Shown: in pieces, positions 34,680 through 46,180 of the stretch
Numbering within the stretch: position 1 is the stretch's first letter
Layout of the letters: each line of letters opens with the position of its first letter
DNA from: Labedella gwakjiensis
Lineage (GTDB): Bacteria > Actinomycetota > Actinomycetes > Actinomycetales > Microbacteriaceae
NCBI RefSeq assembly: GCF_003014675.1
Contig: NZ_PYAU01000001.1
Coordinates: 434,001-498,000 of the forward strand
Length of the DNA: 64,000 nt
Direction of reading: 5' to 3'
Notes under the pieces: model-generated
The model's database searches: none
What the model saw: the letters and a program-made list of their open reading frames with translations, nothing else
What the model was told of the DNA's origin: nothing
Translations under genes and position numbers: made by a program

Positions 34680-35315
34680 TCAGTACAGCAGGAACTGCGC
34701 CGAGTCCTCGGACTCGATCCCCGCGACCGTCGTGTTCAGGTGGTACGACGCGCCCCCGGCCGGGACGGCGGGACGTTCACCCTCGCACGTATCCGTCGCC
34801 GAGCGGGTACGATCCCAGGCGATCGCGGGGTTCGACGTGATCGTGGTCTGCGGCTCGAGCAGCGTCACGGCGTTCGTCGGCTCGGTCTGACAATCGGTCG
34901 AGGTCCAGTACGTCTCCTGGCCGCTCGTGATCGTGAAGACCTGCTGACTCGTGCCCACGTCGATCGTGCACGGCACGGACCCCGTGTTCGTGAGGGAGAG
35001 CGAGAGCTGCGGGAGCTCACCGGCCTGGTAGGTGCTCTTGTCCGTCTTCGCCTCGACGGTCACCGTGTCGGCCGTGCAGGCGGGGTCCCCGTCGGAAGCC
35101 GTGGCCGATGGAGAGGGCGTGACGGCCGCGTCGCTCGTGCCCGCCGAGGCGGATGGAGACGCGCTCGGTTCCTGTGATCGTCCCGACGACGATCCGGGCT
35201 GGATGATCAGGAGAGCGATGACGGCGATGATCGCGAGCAATCCCAGGAGGACGACGAGACGGCGACGGCGGTAGACAGCCTTCGACGGTCGTTCCGGCCT
35301 CTCGTTCGTCGACAT
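34680..35315 (-). CDS. Membrane-anchored hypothetical protein with extracellular beta domain
   Basis: A 211-residue protein. A basic N-terminus (RRRR near residue 17) precedes one membrane helix (about 20-40), a Ser/Ala/Pro-rich linker (43-75), and an extracellular domain with three cysteines and a strand-rich pattern. The TYQAGELPQLSLSLTNTG segment recalls DUF4232/BsuPI-like immunoglobulin-type domains. Orientation is probably N-in/C-out. ATG 35315 has TATCCT six bases upstream (leaderless). Function unknown. Confidence 0.7.
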   Translation of the reverse strand: MSTNERPERPSKAVYRRRRLVVLLGLLAIIAVIALLIIQPGSSSGRSQEPSASPSASAGTSDAAVTPSPSATASDGDPACTADTVTVEAKTDKSTYQAGELPQLSLSLTNTGSVPCTIDVGTSQQVFTITSGQETYWTSTDCQTEPTNAVTLLEPQTTITSNPAIAWDRTRSATDTCEGERPAVPAGGASYHLNTTVAGIESEDSAQFLLY

Positions 35316-35513
35316 GGGGCCAGGATAAATCGCCGACCCGCCCGCGGCCGGGCGGCACGCGGGCGGAACCGGGCAATCGTCGCACTTCCGCTCCTTCACA
35401 GCCGTGTCCCAGCTTCGGAGGAACAGCTCGGAGCCACCATCCGTTGCACCGAGTGACGCCGAACTTCCGGTGTCGCCGAGCACCGCAGCCAGCGGTGCCG
35501 AGAAGGAGGACTC

Positions 35514-35999
35514 GTGGCACAGGAGTACCGCAAGACGCCAGAGGCGCTCGCCCGCCTCACACCCACCCAGTACCGGGTGACGCAGGAGGAGGGCACGGAG
35601 CCCGCCTTCCGCAACCAGTACTGGGACGCGCACGATGAGGGACTGTACGTCGACGTCGTGTCCGGCCAGCCGCTCTTCAGCTCGCGCGACAAGTACGACA
35701 GCCGCTCGGGATGGCCGAGCTTCACACGCCCCATCGCGCAGGACGCCGTCACCGAGAAGGTCGACCGGCAGCTGTTCATGAAGCGGGTCGAGATCCGCTC
35801 GTCGGGAGCCGACAGCCACCTGGGCCACGTCTTCGACGACGGCCCCCGCGAGGCTGGAGGCCTGCGCTACTGCATGAACTCCGCCGCGCTGCGTTTCGTC
35901 CCCGTCGACGAGCTCGACGCACAGGGATACGGTGAGTATCGCTCGCTGTTCGAGACCACGGGGACGCCTGAGTCGTCCCAGAAGGAGGACGCATCATGA
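35514..35999 (+). CDS. msrB: Peptide-methionine (R)-S-oxide reductase MsrB
   Basis: A 161-residue methionine sulfoxide reductase specific for the R form. The catalytic cysteine Cys120 lies in [11 protein letters not shown], and the GWPSF and [10 protein letters not shown] motifs are intact. The two CxxC pairs that bind structural zinc in many MsrB are absent, so this is the zinc-free type. GTG 35514 follows AAGGAGG. The stop codon overlaps the msrA start by four bases (ATGA), so both reductases are made together for oxidative-damage repair. Confidence 0.95.
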   Translation: MAQEYRKTPEALARLTPTQYRVTQEEGTEPAFRNQYWDAHDEGLYVDVVSGQPLFSSRDKYDSRSGWPSFTRPIAQDAVTEKVDRQLFMKRVEIRSSGADSHLGHVFDDGPREAGGLRYCMNSAALRFVPVDELDAQGYGEYRSLFETTGTPESSQKEDAS

Positions 36000-36514
36000 C
36001 CACCGAGACCGCAATCCTCGCGGGAGGCTGCTTCTGGGGAATGCAGGAGCTCATCCGCAGCCGTCCGGGCGTCGTGTCGACGCGCGTCGGTTACGCGGGC
36101 GACGACAGCACCCCGAACGCGACCTACCGCGCACACGGCGACCACGCCGAGGCCATCGAGATCGTCTTCGACCCGTCGGTCACGTCGTTCCGTGAGCAGT
36201 TGGAGTTCTTCTTCCAGGTGCACGACCCCACCACGAAGGACCGTCAGGGCAACGACCGCGGCCGCGGTTATCGCTCGGCAATCTTCCCGCAGAGCGACGA
36301 GCAGGAGAAGACCGCGCTCGACACGATCGCCGACGTCAACGCTTCGGGGATATGGCCGGGACCGGTCGTCACCGAGGTGTACCGGATCCGCGACTTCTGG
36401 GAGGCCGAGCCGGAGCACCAGGACTACCTCCAGGTGTATCCGAACGGCTACACGTGCCACTTCGTGCGCCCCGGATGGAAGCTTCCGAAGCGCGACAGCC
36501 AGCCGGTCGGCTGA
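35996..36514 (+). CDS. msrA: Peptide-methionine (S)-S-oxide reductase MsrA
   Basis: A 172-residue MsrA with catalytic Cys12 in the invariant GCFWG motif, the GYAG strand, and the [12 protein letters not shown] segment used in methionine sulfoxide binding. The YRSAIF motif follows. Translation is coupled to msrB through an ATGA overlap. The pair covers both stereoisomers of protein and free methionine sulfoxide. A hairpin terminator follows 23 bases after the stop. Confidence 0.96.
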   Translation: MTTETAILAGGCFWGMQELIRSRPGVVSTRVGYAGDDSTPNATYRAHGDHAEAIEIVFDPSVTSFREQLEFFFQVHDPTTKDRQGNDRGRGYRSAIFPQSDEQEKTALDTIADVNASGIWPGPVVTEVYRIRDFWEAEPEHQDYLQVYPNGYTCHFVRPGWKLPKRDSQPVG

Positions 36515-36537
36515 TCCGACACCAGCACCACCACAGA

Positions 36538-36574
36538 GCGCCCCGCTCGATCCCCTTCGGATCGGGCGGGGCGC
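36538..36574. terminator. Bidirectional terminator between msrA and the acetyltransferase gene
   Basis: Sixteen-base arms (GCGCCCCGCTCGATCC / GGATCGGGCGGGGCGC) pair with a single G-T wobble around a five-base loop. The two flanking genes are convergent, so the hairpin can serve both. Confidence 0.7.
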
Positions 36575-36586
36575 TTCGTCGTGCGG

Positions 36587-37159
36587 TCAGTCGGCGGACG
36601 AAGCCTCGGCGGACGGAGCCTCAGCACCCGATGCGGCGGTCGCCGGTGCCGGGTCGAGGAGCTTGAGCATGCGGGTGTTCCCGAGAGTGTTGGGCTTCAC
36701 GCGCGCGAGCTCGAGGAACTCGGCGACGCCCTCGTCGCTGGAGCGGACGAGTTCCGCGTACACCTCGGGCGGCACAACGGTCTCGCCGATGGGGCGGAAA
36801 CCGTGTCCCTCGAAGAAATCGACCTCGAAGGTGAGGCAGAAGAGGCGTTTGAGACCGAGCGACGTCGCGGCGTTCTGCAGCTCCTCGAGGATCGCGTGGC
36901 CGACGCCGTGGTGCAGCCAGTCGGCCGAGACCGCGAGGGTGCGCACCTCGCCGAGGTCCTCCCACAGCGTGTGGAGCGCGCCGCAACCCACGAGGATCCC
37001 GTCGGGGCCTTCGGCCACCTGGAACTCCTGGATCGACTCGTAGTACGCCACCCGCTCCTTGCCGATGAGGATGCGTCGCTGCACGTACGGCGCGACGAGC
37101 TGCTCGATCGCGGGGACGTCGGAGGCGCGGGCACGGCGGACGGTGAACGGTGAACCCAT
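36587..37159 (-). CDS. argA: Amino-acid N-acetyltransferase (short ArgA-type GNAT)
   Basis: A 190-residue GNAT acetyltransferase resembling the stand-alone ArgA of mycobacteria, which acetylates glutamate for arginine synthesis. The core shows VRRARASDVPAIEQLV, a CGALHTLWEDLGEVRTLAV strand region, the HHGVGHAILEEL pyrophosphate-binding loop, and the FFEGHGFRPIG C-terminal strand. The C-terminal 25 residues are Ala/Ser/Glu-rich. ATG 37159 is preceded by TATGGT six bases upstream. The arginine role is inferred from similarity; no other arg genes are adjacent. Confidence 0.8.
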   Translation of the reverse strand: MGSPFTVRRARASDVPAIEQLVAPYVQRRILIGKERVAYYESIQEFQVAEGPDGILVGCGALHTLWEDLGEVRTLAVSADWLHHGVGHAILEELQNAATSLGLKRLFCLTFEVDFFEGHGFRPIGETVVPPEVYAELVRSSDEGVAEFLELARVKPNTLGNTRMLKLLDPAPATAASGAEAPSAEASSAD

Positions 37160-37206
37160 CCCCCCACCATAGATCGCCCTCCCCCATCCCCCTCCCGCCG
37201 CCCCAC

Positions 37207-37272
37207 CTCACCCCAAAAAGATTTCGATACAGCGCGAAAACTCGTGCTGTATCGCGATCTTTTTGGGGTGAG
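37207..37272. terminator. 66-bp near-perfect palindrome between argA-like gene and clpC
   Basis: Arms of 31 bases (37207-37237 and 37242-37272) pair around an AAAC loop. Only two adjacent mismatches (TT versus CG) and one G-T pair interrupt the stem. Each arm contains a CCCCAAAAAGAT block, so A- and T-tracts lie inside the stem. It sits 75 bases after the clpC stop codon and about 50 bases upstream of the acetyltransferase start. A terminator for clpC is the simplest reading; a small palindromic repeat element is an alternative. Confidence 0.65.
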
Positions 37273-37347
37273 AGGAGGGGTGGGAATGGCGGAACGCCCC
37301 TCGACCGTGTGGTCGAGGGGCGTTCCGGGTGGTGCGAGTGGGACGGG

Positions 37348-39867
<2,520 letters not shown>

Positions 39868-39945
39868 CAGGGCTCCTTCCGGCGCGTGGGCAAGGTTCGC
39901 GCCGATATAGAGAGAGTAACGGCGGTGCGCTGCGGATAATCCGTT

Positions 39946-39960
39946 GTTCGCCGTGGGCGC
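39946..39960. promoter_or_regulatory. Candidate ClgR-binding site upstream of clpC
   Basis: GTTCGCCGTGGGCGC matches the GTTCGCY...GCG pattern reported for ClgR, the activator of clp genes in actinobacteria, with core CGCC-N4-GCG. It lies about 80 bases upstream of the clpC start, a suitable activator position. A consensus this short will also arise by chance in high-GC DNA. Confidence 0.4.
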
Positions 39961-39989
39961 ATCATGCGGATGGTCGGTGACCGTCGGAC

Positions 39990-40044
39990 TTGCATTTCAT
40001 ATCGACCATCGATAACTTATCGATATTCGTTGTTATCGATCATC
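39990..40044 (+). promoter_or_regulatory. Promoter with four ATCGATA-type operator copies
   Basis: A -35 TTGCAT (39990-39995) and -10 TAACTT (40013-40018) are spaced by 17 bases. Overlapping and flanking them are TATCGA-type elements at about 40000, 40007, 40018 and 40035, including the dyad ATCGATAAC...GTTATCGAT (40008-40040). This is an A+T-rich island in otherwise GC-rich DNA. The operon's own HTH protein is the obvious candidate repressor. Confidence 0.6.
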
Positions 40045-40059
40045 GTGAAGGATGTCGTC

Positions 40060-40689
40060 ATGAAGCTCCGCACCACCGTCCGCACCACGATCCTCGATCG
40101 GTCCGACGTCTTCGTCCTGTGGCTCTTCGCCGTCCTGGCAGCCCTCGTCGGCGTCCTGTCTCTCATCAGCGTCGTACCCGCGATCGTCGACCTCTTCGGC
40201 GACGACATCCCGGTGACGTTGTCGGCGGCGATGACCGTGCCGACCGATGCAGCGACCGGTTCGGCGACGATCCTCTCCGGCACCTTCGACCGTGCCGACC
40301 TCGTCGTCTCGGGTATCGACGTCGGACCGCGGGTGGCCCTCGCCGGATCCATGGCCGCGACAGCCGTCATGACGGCCGTGGTCGCCGCGAGCATCGTCGC
40401 GATGTGCCGCGCGGTCCTGCTCGGGCGCCCGTTCGTGCGCAGCGCGACGTGGCTCGTCGCGACGGCGAGCATCACCCTCATCGCCGGCAGCCTCATCGGC
40501 GCGGGGCTCGACACGGTCGCGATGTTCTCGATCGTCACCGCTCTCAACCCCGACCCCATGGACGCGGTCTTCCCGTTCATGAGCGAATACGACTTCGCTC
40601 CCCTCCTCATCGGTCTCGTCCTCGCCGTCGTGGCCACCGCGTTCCAGCTCGGCCAGAAGATGCAGCGCGACACCGAGGGGCTCGTCTGA
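40060..40689 (+). CDS. DUF2975 membrane protein
   Basis: A 209-residue protein with four predicted membrane helices (about 18-40, 88-112, 125-150, 175-200). The FxxGRPFVRSATWL cytoplasmic segment between helices two and three (LLGRPFVRSATWLV here) is characteristic of DUF2975. Function unknown; the family is often encoded with a small Cro/C1-type regulator, as here. ATG 40060 follows GAAGGA. The stop overlaps the next start (TGATG). Confidence 0.85.
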   Translation: MKLRTTVRTTILDRSDVFVLWLFAVLAALVGVLSLISVVPAIVDLFGDDIPVTLSAAMTVPTDAATGSATILSGTFDRADLVVSGIDVGPRVALAGSMAATAVMTAVVAASIVAMCRAVLLGRPFVRSATWLVATASITLIAGSLIGAGLDTVAMFSIVTALNPDPMDAVFPFMSEYDFAPLLIGLVLAVVATAFQLGQKMQRDTEGLV

Positions 40690-40913
40690 TGCCGCCGGTC
40701 GACGACGGCCCCACCGGGGTCCACTGCCGGCTCGACGAGCTCCTCACCGAGCGCGGACTCTCCCTCACCGAACTCAGCAAGCGGGTGGGCGTGAGCATCG
40801 TGAACCTCTCGGTCCTGAAGAACGACAGGGCCCGCGCGATCCGCTTCTCGACCCTCGTCGCGATCTGCGAGGCCCTCGAGTGCGAGATCGGCGACCTGCT
40901 CGTCCGCTCCTGA
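40689..40913 (+). CDS. Cro/C1-type (YozG-like) HTH regulator
   Basis: A 74-residue single-domain XRE-family DNA-binding protein. The HTH covers residues 15-65: RLDELLTERGLSLTELSKRVGV (helices 1-2), then SIVNLSVLKNDRARAIRF and the LVAICEALECEIGDLL closing helix. Its gene overlaps the DUF2975 stop codon. DUF2975/YozG-like pairs recur in Gram-positive bacteria. It probably represses its own operon by binding the ATCGATA repeats at 39998-40044. Confidence 0.9.
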   Translation: MPPVDDGPTGVHCRLDELLTERGLSLTELSKRVGVSIVNLSVLKNDRARAIRFSTLVAICEALECEIGDLLVRS

Positions 40914-40975
40914 CTCGCGCTCGCCTCAAGGTGTAGCGCTCGGTGACGAGACCGGAGAAGAAAGGCGGCGGGGCG

Positions 40976-41710
40976 TCAGGAGACGGCGTGGATCGCGAAG
41001 CTCGCGAAGAAGCCCAGCACCGCGAGGAGACCCGTGAAGGCCTTCGTATCGCGGAACGCCTCGGGGATCATCGTGTCGCAGATCATCGCGAGGATGGCGC
41101 CGGCCGCGACCGCCGTCACGAACGACGTCGCCTCGACCGGCGCACCGTCGAGGAGGAGGTAGCCGGCGAGCGACGACAGCGCGCACGCCACGGCGATCCC
41201 GATCCACAGGCTGAAGACGAAACGAGCTGGCCGGCCGCTCTTCTTGAGCTCGGCGGTGGACGCGAGTCCCTCCGGCAGGTTCGAGATGATGACGGCCGCG
41301 AGCACCGGGATGCTGAGGCCCGAACCGGCCGCCATGCTGAGACCGAGCACCGCCGTCTCGGGCACACCGTCGAGAAGCGCCCCGACGGCGATGCCTGTAC
41401 CGGTACCGGGGCTCTCCCCCGAACCTCTGCGGTTGCGGGCATCCCGCCAGTCGAGTAGGAGGTTGAGGCCGACGTACACGATCGCGCCGGAGAGGAAACC
41501 GGCCATGGTCGGCAGGAACCCGCCGGACTCCTCCGCTTCCTGGACGAGGTCGAACGCGAGTGCCGAGATGAGGACACCCGAGCCGAACGCCATCACACCG
41601 GCCACCACATGTCCGGGCACCCGCACGAACCACGCGATGACCGCGCCGACGACGAGCGCACCGCCTGCCAGCAGTCCGGCACCGGCCGCCCCGAAGATCT
41701 GTCCGTCCAC
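40976..41710 (-). CDS. ZIP-family metal transporter
   Basis: A 244-residue membrane protein with about eight helices. It carries the ZIP signature in modified form (IISNLPEGLAST, usually HNxPEG) and a second conserved segment (DGVPETAVLGLSM). The metal-site histidine before NLPEG is replaced by serine, so metal selectivity or activity may differ from typical zinc importers. GTG 41710 is preceded by CAAGAT six bases upstream (leaderless). Direction of transport and metal are inferred from the family only. Confidence 0.75.
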   Translation of the reverse strand: MDGQIFGAAGAGLLAGGALVVGAVIAWFVRVPGHVVAGVMAFGSGVLISALAFDLVQEAEESGGFLPTMAGFLSGAIVYVGLNLLLDWRDARNRRGSGESPGTGTGIAVGALLDGVPETAVLGLSMAAGSGLSIPVLAAVIISNLPEGLASTAELKKSGRPARFVFSLWIGIAVACALSSLAGYLLLDGAPVEATSFVTAVAAGAILAMICDTMIPEAFRDTKAFTGLLAVLGFFASFAIHAVS

Positions 41711-41771
41711 GGGCCCATCTTGCCTCGTCGCCGCCACCGCCCTCCCGCCTTGCGGGACAACGCAGAGAGGG

Positions 41772-43232
41772 CTACTGCAGAGCGGAGGTGAGGCGCGCCA
41801 GATTGTCGAGAACGGTGGAGCGGAGCGGCTGCTGGAGCCATTCGTCGAGGGTGAGCTCTCGGCTGACCTCGCGATACTCGTCCTCGATGTTGCGCATGTC
41901 GTCGACGAACGACGTGCCGCGGACGAGCATCGACACCTCGAGGTTGAGACCGAAGGAGCGCATGTCCATGTTGCTCGAGCCGATGACGGCCACGTCGTCG
42001 TCGATCGTGAAGAACTTGGAGTGAAGGATGTACGGCGCCGGGTAGAGGAAGATCCGCACGCCCGCACGGAGGAGCTGCTCGTAGTAGCTGCGCTGGGCGT
42101 GATAGACGAGCGCCTGGTCGCCGATCTCCGAGACGAACAGATCCACGGGCACGCCCCGGAGCACGGCTGTGGTGACCGCATACAGGAGCGATTCGTCCGG
42201 CACGAAGTACGGGCTCGTGATGACGATGCGCTTCTGCGCCCCGTAGAGCAGCCCGAGGAAGAGACGCAGGTTGTTCTCACCCTCGAAGCCCGGCCCGCTC
42301 GGCACGATCTGGCAGGCGAGGTCGCCGAGGTCGGGCGTCGGATCCACCACGTCGATCTCGGTCAGGAGGTTCTCGCCGGTCTCGCTGTACCAGTCGGTGA
42401 GGAAGATGGCCTCCATCTCGCCCACGACGGGGCCCTCCACGCGCGCGACGAGCTCCTTCCATTTGAGCCCGCGGCGGGTGTTGGCCCTCGTGTTGTAGCT
42501 GCGGTCGATGATGTTCTGCGAGCCCAGGAAGCCCACACGACCGTCGACGATGAGGATCTTGCGGTGATTGCGCAGGTCGGGCCGCTGGAACTTGCCCTTG
42601 AGCGGCTGCAGCGGCAGCATGAGCTCCCAGCGCACGCCGATCGAATCGAGCTTGGCGATCGTGCGCCGGTACCCGGTGCGACGCAGGCTCGCCCAGTGGT
42701 CGAGCAGCAGATGCACGGTGAGCCCGCGGTCGACCGCTCGCTCCATCGCGTCGAAGATCGGCGCGGTCGCCGAGTCGTAAGAGATGATGTACGACTCGAC
42801 GTAGACGTACGACGTGGCGGCGTCGATCTCGTCGGCCATCGCGATGAGCGTGTCGTTGTAGTCGCTCATGAGCCGGGCCTCGTTGCCGCTCAGGATGGGC
42901 ATCGCACCGAGCCGCTCGTTGAGGTGAACGAGGGATTCCAGCCACGCGGGCCCGGAGAACTCGAGGTCCTGCTTCGGCAGGTTGTCCACGGCCCGTTCGA
43001 TGGCGGTGTTGACGCTGTCCTGGATCTTGCGCCGCTTGCGCGGCAGCTTCGGGTTCCCGATCAGGAGGAAGAGCAGGATCCCGAGATAAGGGATGAAGAA
43101 GACGGCGAGCAACCACGCCATCCCCGCCGTCGGCTTGCGATTGCGCGGAATGATGACGATCGCTATCGCGCGGACCACGAGGTCGATCGCGATACCGATC
43201 CAGACCAGCCAGAGGGTGAGGGTCTCGTTCAT
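41772..43232 (-). CDS. cls: Cardiolipin synthase (phospholipase D family)
   Basis: A 486-residue enzyme. Two N-terminal membrane helices (about 7-28 and 37-58) are followed by two HKD catalytic motifs: His223/Lys225/Asp230 in RNHRKILIVDG and His404/Lys406/Asp411 in LHSKFFTIDDD. The arrangement is that of bacterial ClsA, which joins two phosphatidylglycerols into cardiolipin plus glycerol at the membrane. ATG 43232 follows GGGGAG. The ZIP-family gene lies downstream after 61 bases. Confidence 0.95.
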   Translation of the reverse strand: MNETLTLWLVWIGIAIDLVVRAIAIVIIPRNRKPTAGMAWLLAVFFIPYLGILLFLLIGNPKLPRKRRKIQDSVNTAIERAVDNLPKQDLEFSGPAWLESLVHLNERLGAMPILSGNEARLMSDYNDTLIAMADEIDAATSYVYVESYIISYDSATAPIFDAMERAVDRGLTVHLLLDHWASLRRTGYRRTIAKLDSIGVRWELMLPLQPLKGKFQRPDLRNHRKILIVDGRVGFLGSQNIIDRSYNTRANTRRGLKWKELVARVEGPVVGEMEAIFLTDWYSETGENLLTEIDVVDPTPDLGDLACQIVPSGPGFEGENNLRLFLGLLYGAQKRIVITSPYFVPDESLLYAVTTAVLRGVPVDLFVSEIGDQALVYHAQRSYYEQLLRAGVRIFLYPAPYILHSKFFTIDDDVAVIGSSNMDMRSFGLNLEVSMLVRGTSFVDDMRNIEDEYREVSRELTLDEWLQQPLRSTVLDNLARLTSALQ

Positions 43233-43300
43233 GCTCTCCCCGGCCCTGAGGCGGCGGAGCCGTCAGACGGCGTCCGTTTCGTGTGCGGCGGGCGGGTGCC

Positions 43301-43492
43301 TCAGGCGGTGGTGGTGGGCTTGGGCGGCAGACCGCGGCGAGCGCGTTCCTCCGCTTCGAGCTCGGAGTACGCGCGGCGCTCGTTGCGGTCGACGCGGATC
43401 ACGGAGCGCATCACGACGTAGAAGATGATGCCGAGCACGATGGTCGGGAAGAGCGACCACGCGGCGTTGAGCCAGAAATTCTCGATCATCAT
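43301..43492 (-). CDS. Small membrane protein
   Basis: A 63-residue protein with one hydrophobic helix (about 8-30) and a charged tail containing the RVDRNERRAYSELEAEERARRG helix. No known domain. A TAGACT hexamer lies nine bases upstream of the first ATG, six from neither start exactly, so the start (first or second Met) is uncertain. Small proteins of this type frequently lie between lysS and downstream genes in Microbacteriaceae; function unknown. Confidence 0.65.
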   Translation of the reverse strand: MMIENFWLNAAWSLFPTIVLGIIFYVVMRSVIRVDRNERRAYSELEAEERARRGLPPKPTTTA

Positions 43493-43523
43493 GATGCGAA
43501 CAGTCTACGTCAGCGCACCCGGT

Positions 43524-45080
<1,557 letters not shown>

Positions 45081-45165
45081 TGTGCGGAGAACTCCTCTGA
45101 CGGCTCCGTCCAGCTTATGGGACGTGCGCGAGTCGACTTGCGCGAGTCGTCCGACGCCGGTCGAC

Positions 45166-45483
45166 TCAGGCGACGTAGAAGGTGCGCGATCGACTCGCGT
45201 CGATTCCGTCGACCGTCGCGGCGATGGTGACTTTGACGGACCCGCTGTGGCCGCTATCGAGCGCGCCGCCCGTCTCCCCGTCGACGGTGCTCACGCGGAC
45301 GAGCTCCACGTGCGGCTCGCCCATGAGGGACGCCTGGCCGGCGGCGATGACGGCGTCGAGCCCGCCGTCAGCTGCAGAGGCCGCGGCCTCGAGAGCGTGG
45401 GTGAGGATGACGCGGTGACGCTCCGTCCGGGTGCGGGAGGCGGCTGTCGCCGCGAGGGCTGGGGTCGGGTCGGTGGTGCTCAT
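45166..45483 (-). CDS. Hypothetical protein
   Basis: A 105-residue protein with a Thr/Ala-rich N-terminus, a helix (RHRVILTHALEAAASAADGGLDAVIAAGQASL) and a C-terminal strand pair ending in a RTFYVA tail. No known domain. ATG 45483 is preceded by TACCAT six bases upstream (leaderless), supporting a real gene. It is divergent from the phosphopantetheinyl transferase gene; the two start codons are about 60 bases apart. Confidence 0.65.
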   Translation of the reverse strand: MSTTDPTPALAATAASRTRTERHRVILTHALEAAASAADGGLDAVIAAGQASLMGEPHVELVRVSTVDGETGGALDSGHSGSVKVTIAATVDGIDASRSRTFYVA

Positions 45484-45541
45484 TCCCTGATGGTAGTCGT
45501 CGCGCACCTCCCCCTCGTGCGGTGCATGGCACGATGTGGAG

Positions 45542-46180
45542 GTGGATCGGGACTGCACAGCGAGCAGCGCGCGGGACATCACCGCTCGTTTCGACGCAGA
45601 CGCCCCCTTCGTCGTGCTGCTCCGTCACTCCGGAGATGCGCTCCGCTCAGCCGAGGAACGGCGCGCCGACGGACGGCGGCTCGTCATCGAGGCGGCGGCG
45701 GCCCTTCTCGGCATCGATCCGTCCGAGGTCACGGTCACCGCTCGCTGCGCTCACTGCGGCGGCGATCATGGGCGCCCGCTCGTCTCGATCGACGGGCGGC
45801 CGGGTGCGCTCGACGCGAGCGTCTCGCACGCCGACGGGGCGACCGTCGCCGCCGTCGCCGATCGTGTCGTGGGAATCGACCTCGAACCGATCGCCGGCGG
45901 TTCCGACCGGTTCGTGGCGATCCGCGCCGTGTCCGGACCGTGGGCGGCCGAGGTCGCAGACGGCGCTGACGCGCTCAGGGCGTGGACGACGGTCGAGGCC
46001 GTCGTCAAGGCCGACGGCCGTGGCCTCGAGATCGACCCGCGTCGCGTCCGTCTCGCGGGACGGCCGGGCGAGCTCGGAACGACGGCGTCGATCGATGGCG
46101 CCGGTCCGCTCTACGCGGTGTCCTCCGCCGTCGTCGACGGATGTGTCGTCACGCTCGCACTCGGCGATGCCGTGGGGTAG
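45542..46180 (+). CDS. 4'-phosphopantetheinyl transferase (Sfp type)
   Basis: A 212-residue transferase that would attach the CoA-derived phosphopantetheine arm to carrier-protein serines. The magnesium-binding motif GIDLEPI (about residue 115) and the second signature WTTVEAVVKADGRGL (about 150) match the G-I/V-D-x-E and W-x-x-x-EA-x-x-K patterns of Sfp-type enzymes. Two cysteine pairs (CAHCGG) lie near residue 75. GTG 45542 has CACGAT six bases upstream; GTG 45536 is an alternative. Its tail overlaps the convergent M1 peptidase gene by 70 bases. The obvious substrate is the carrier domain of the synthetase encoded 1.3 kb away. Confidence 0.88.
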   Translation: MDRDCTASSARDITARFDADAPFVVLLRHSGDALRSAEERRADGRRLVIEAAAALLGIDPSEVTVTARCAHCGGDHGRPLVSIDGRPGALDASVSHADGATVAAVADRVVGIDLEPIAGGSDRFVAIRAVSGPWAAEVADGADALRAWTTVEAVVKADGRGLEIDPRRVRLAGRPGELGTTASIDGAGPLYAVSSAVVDGCVVTLALGDAVG

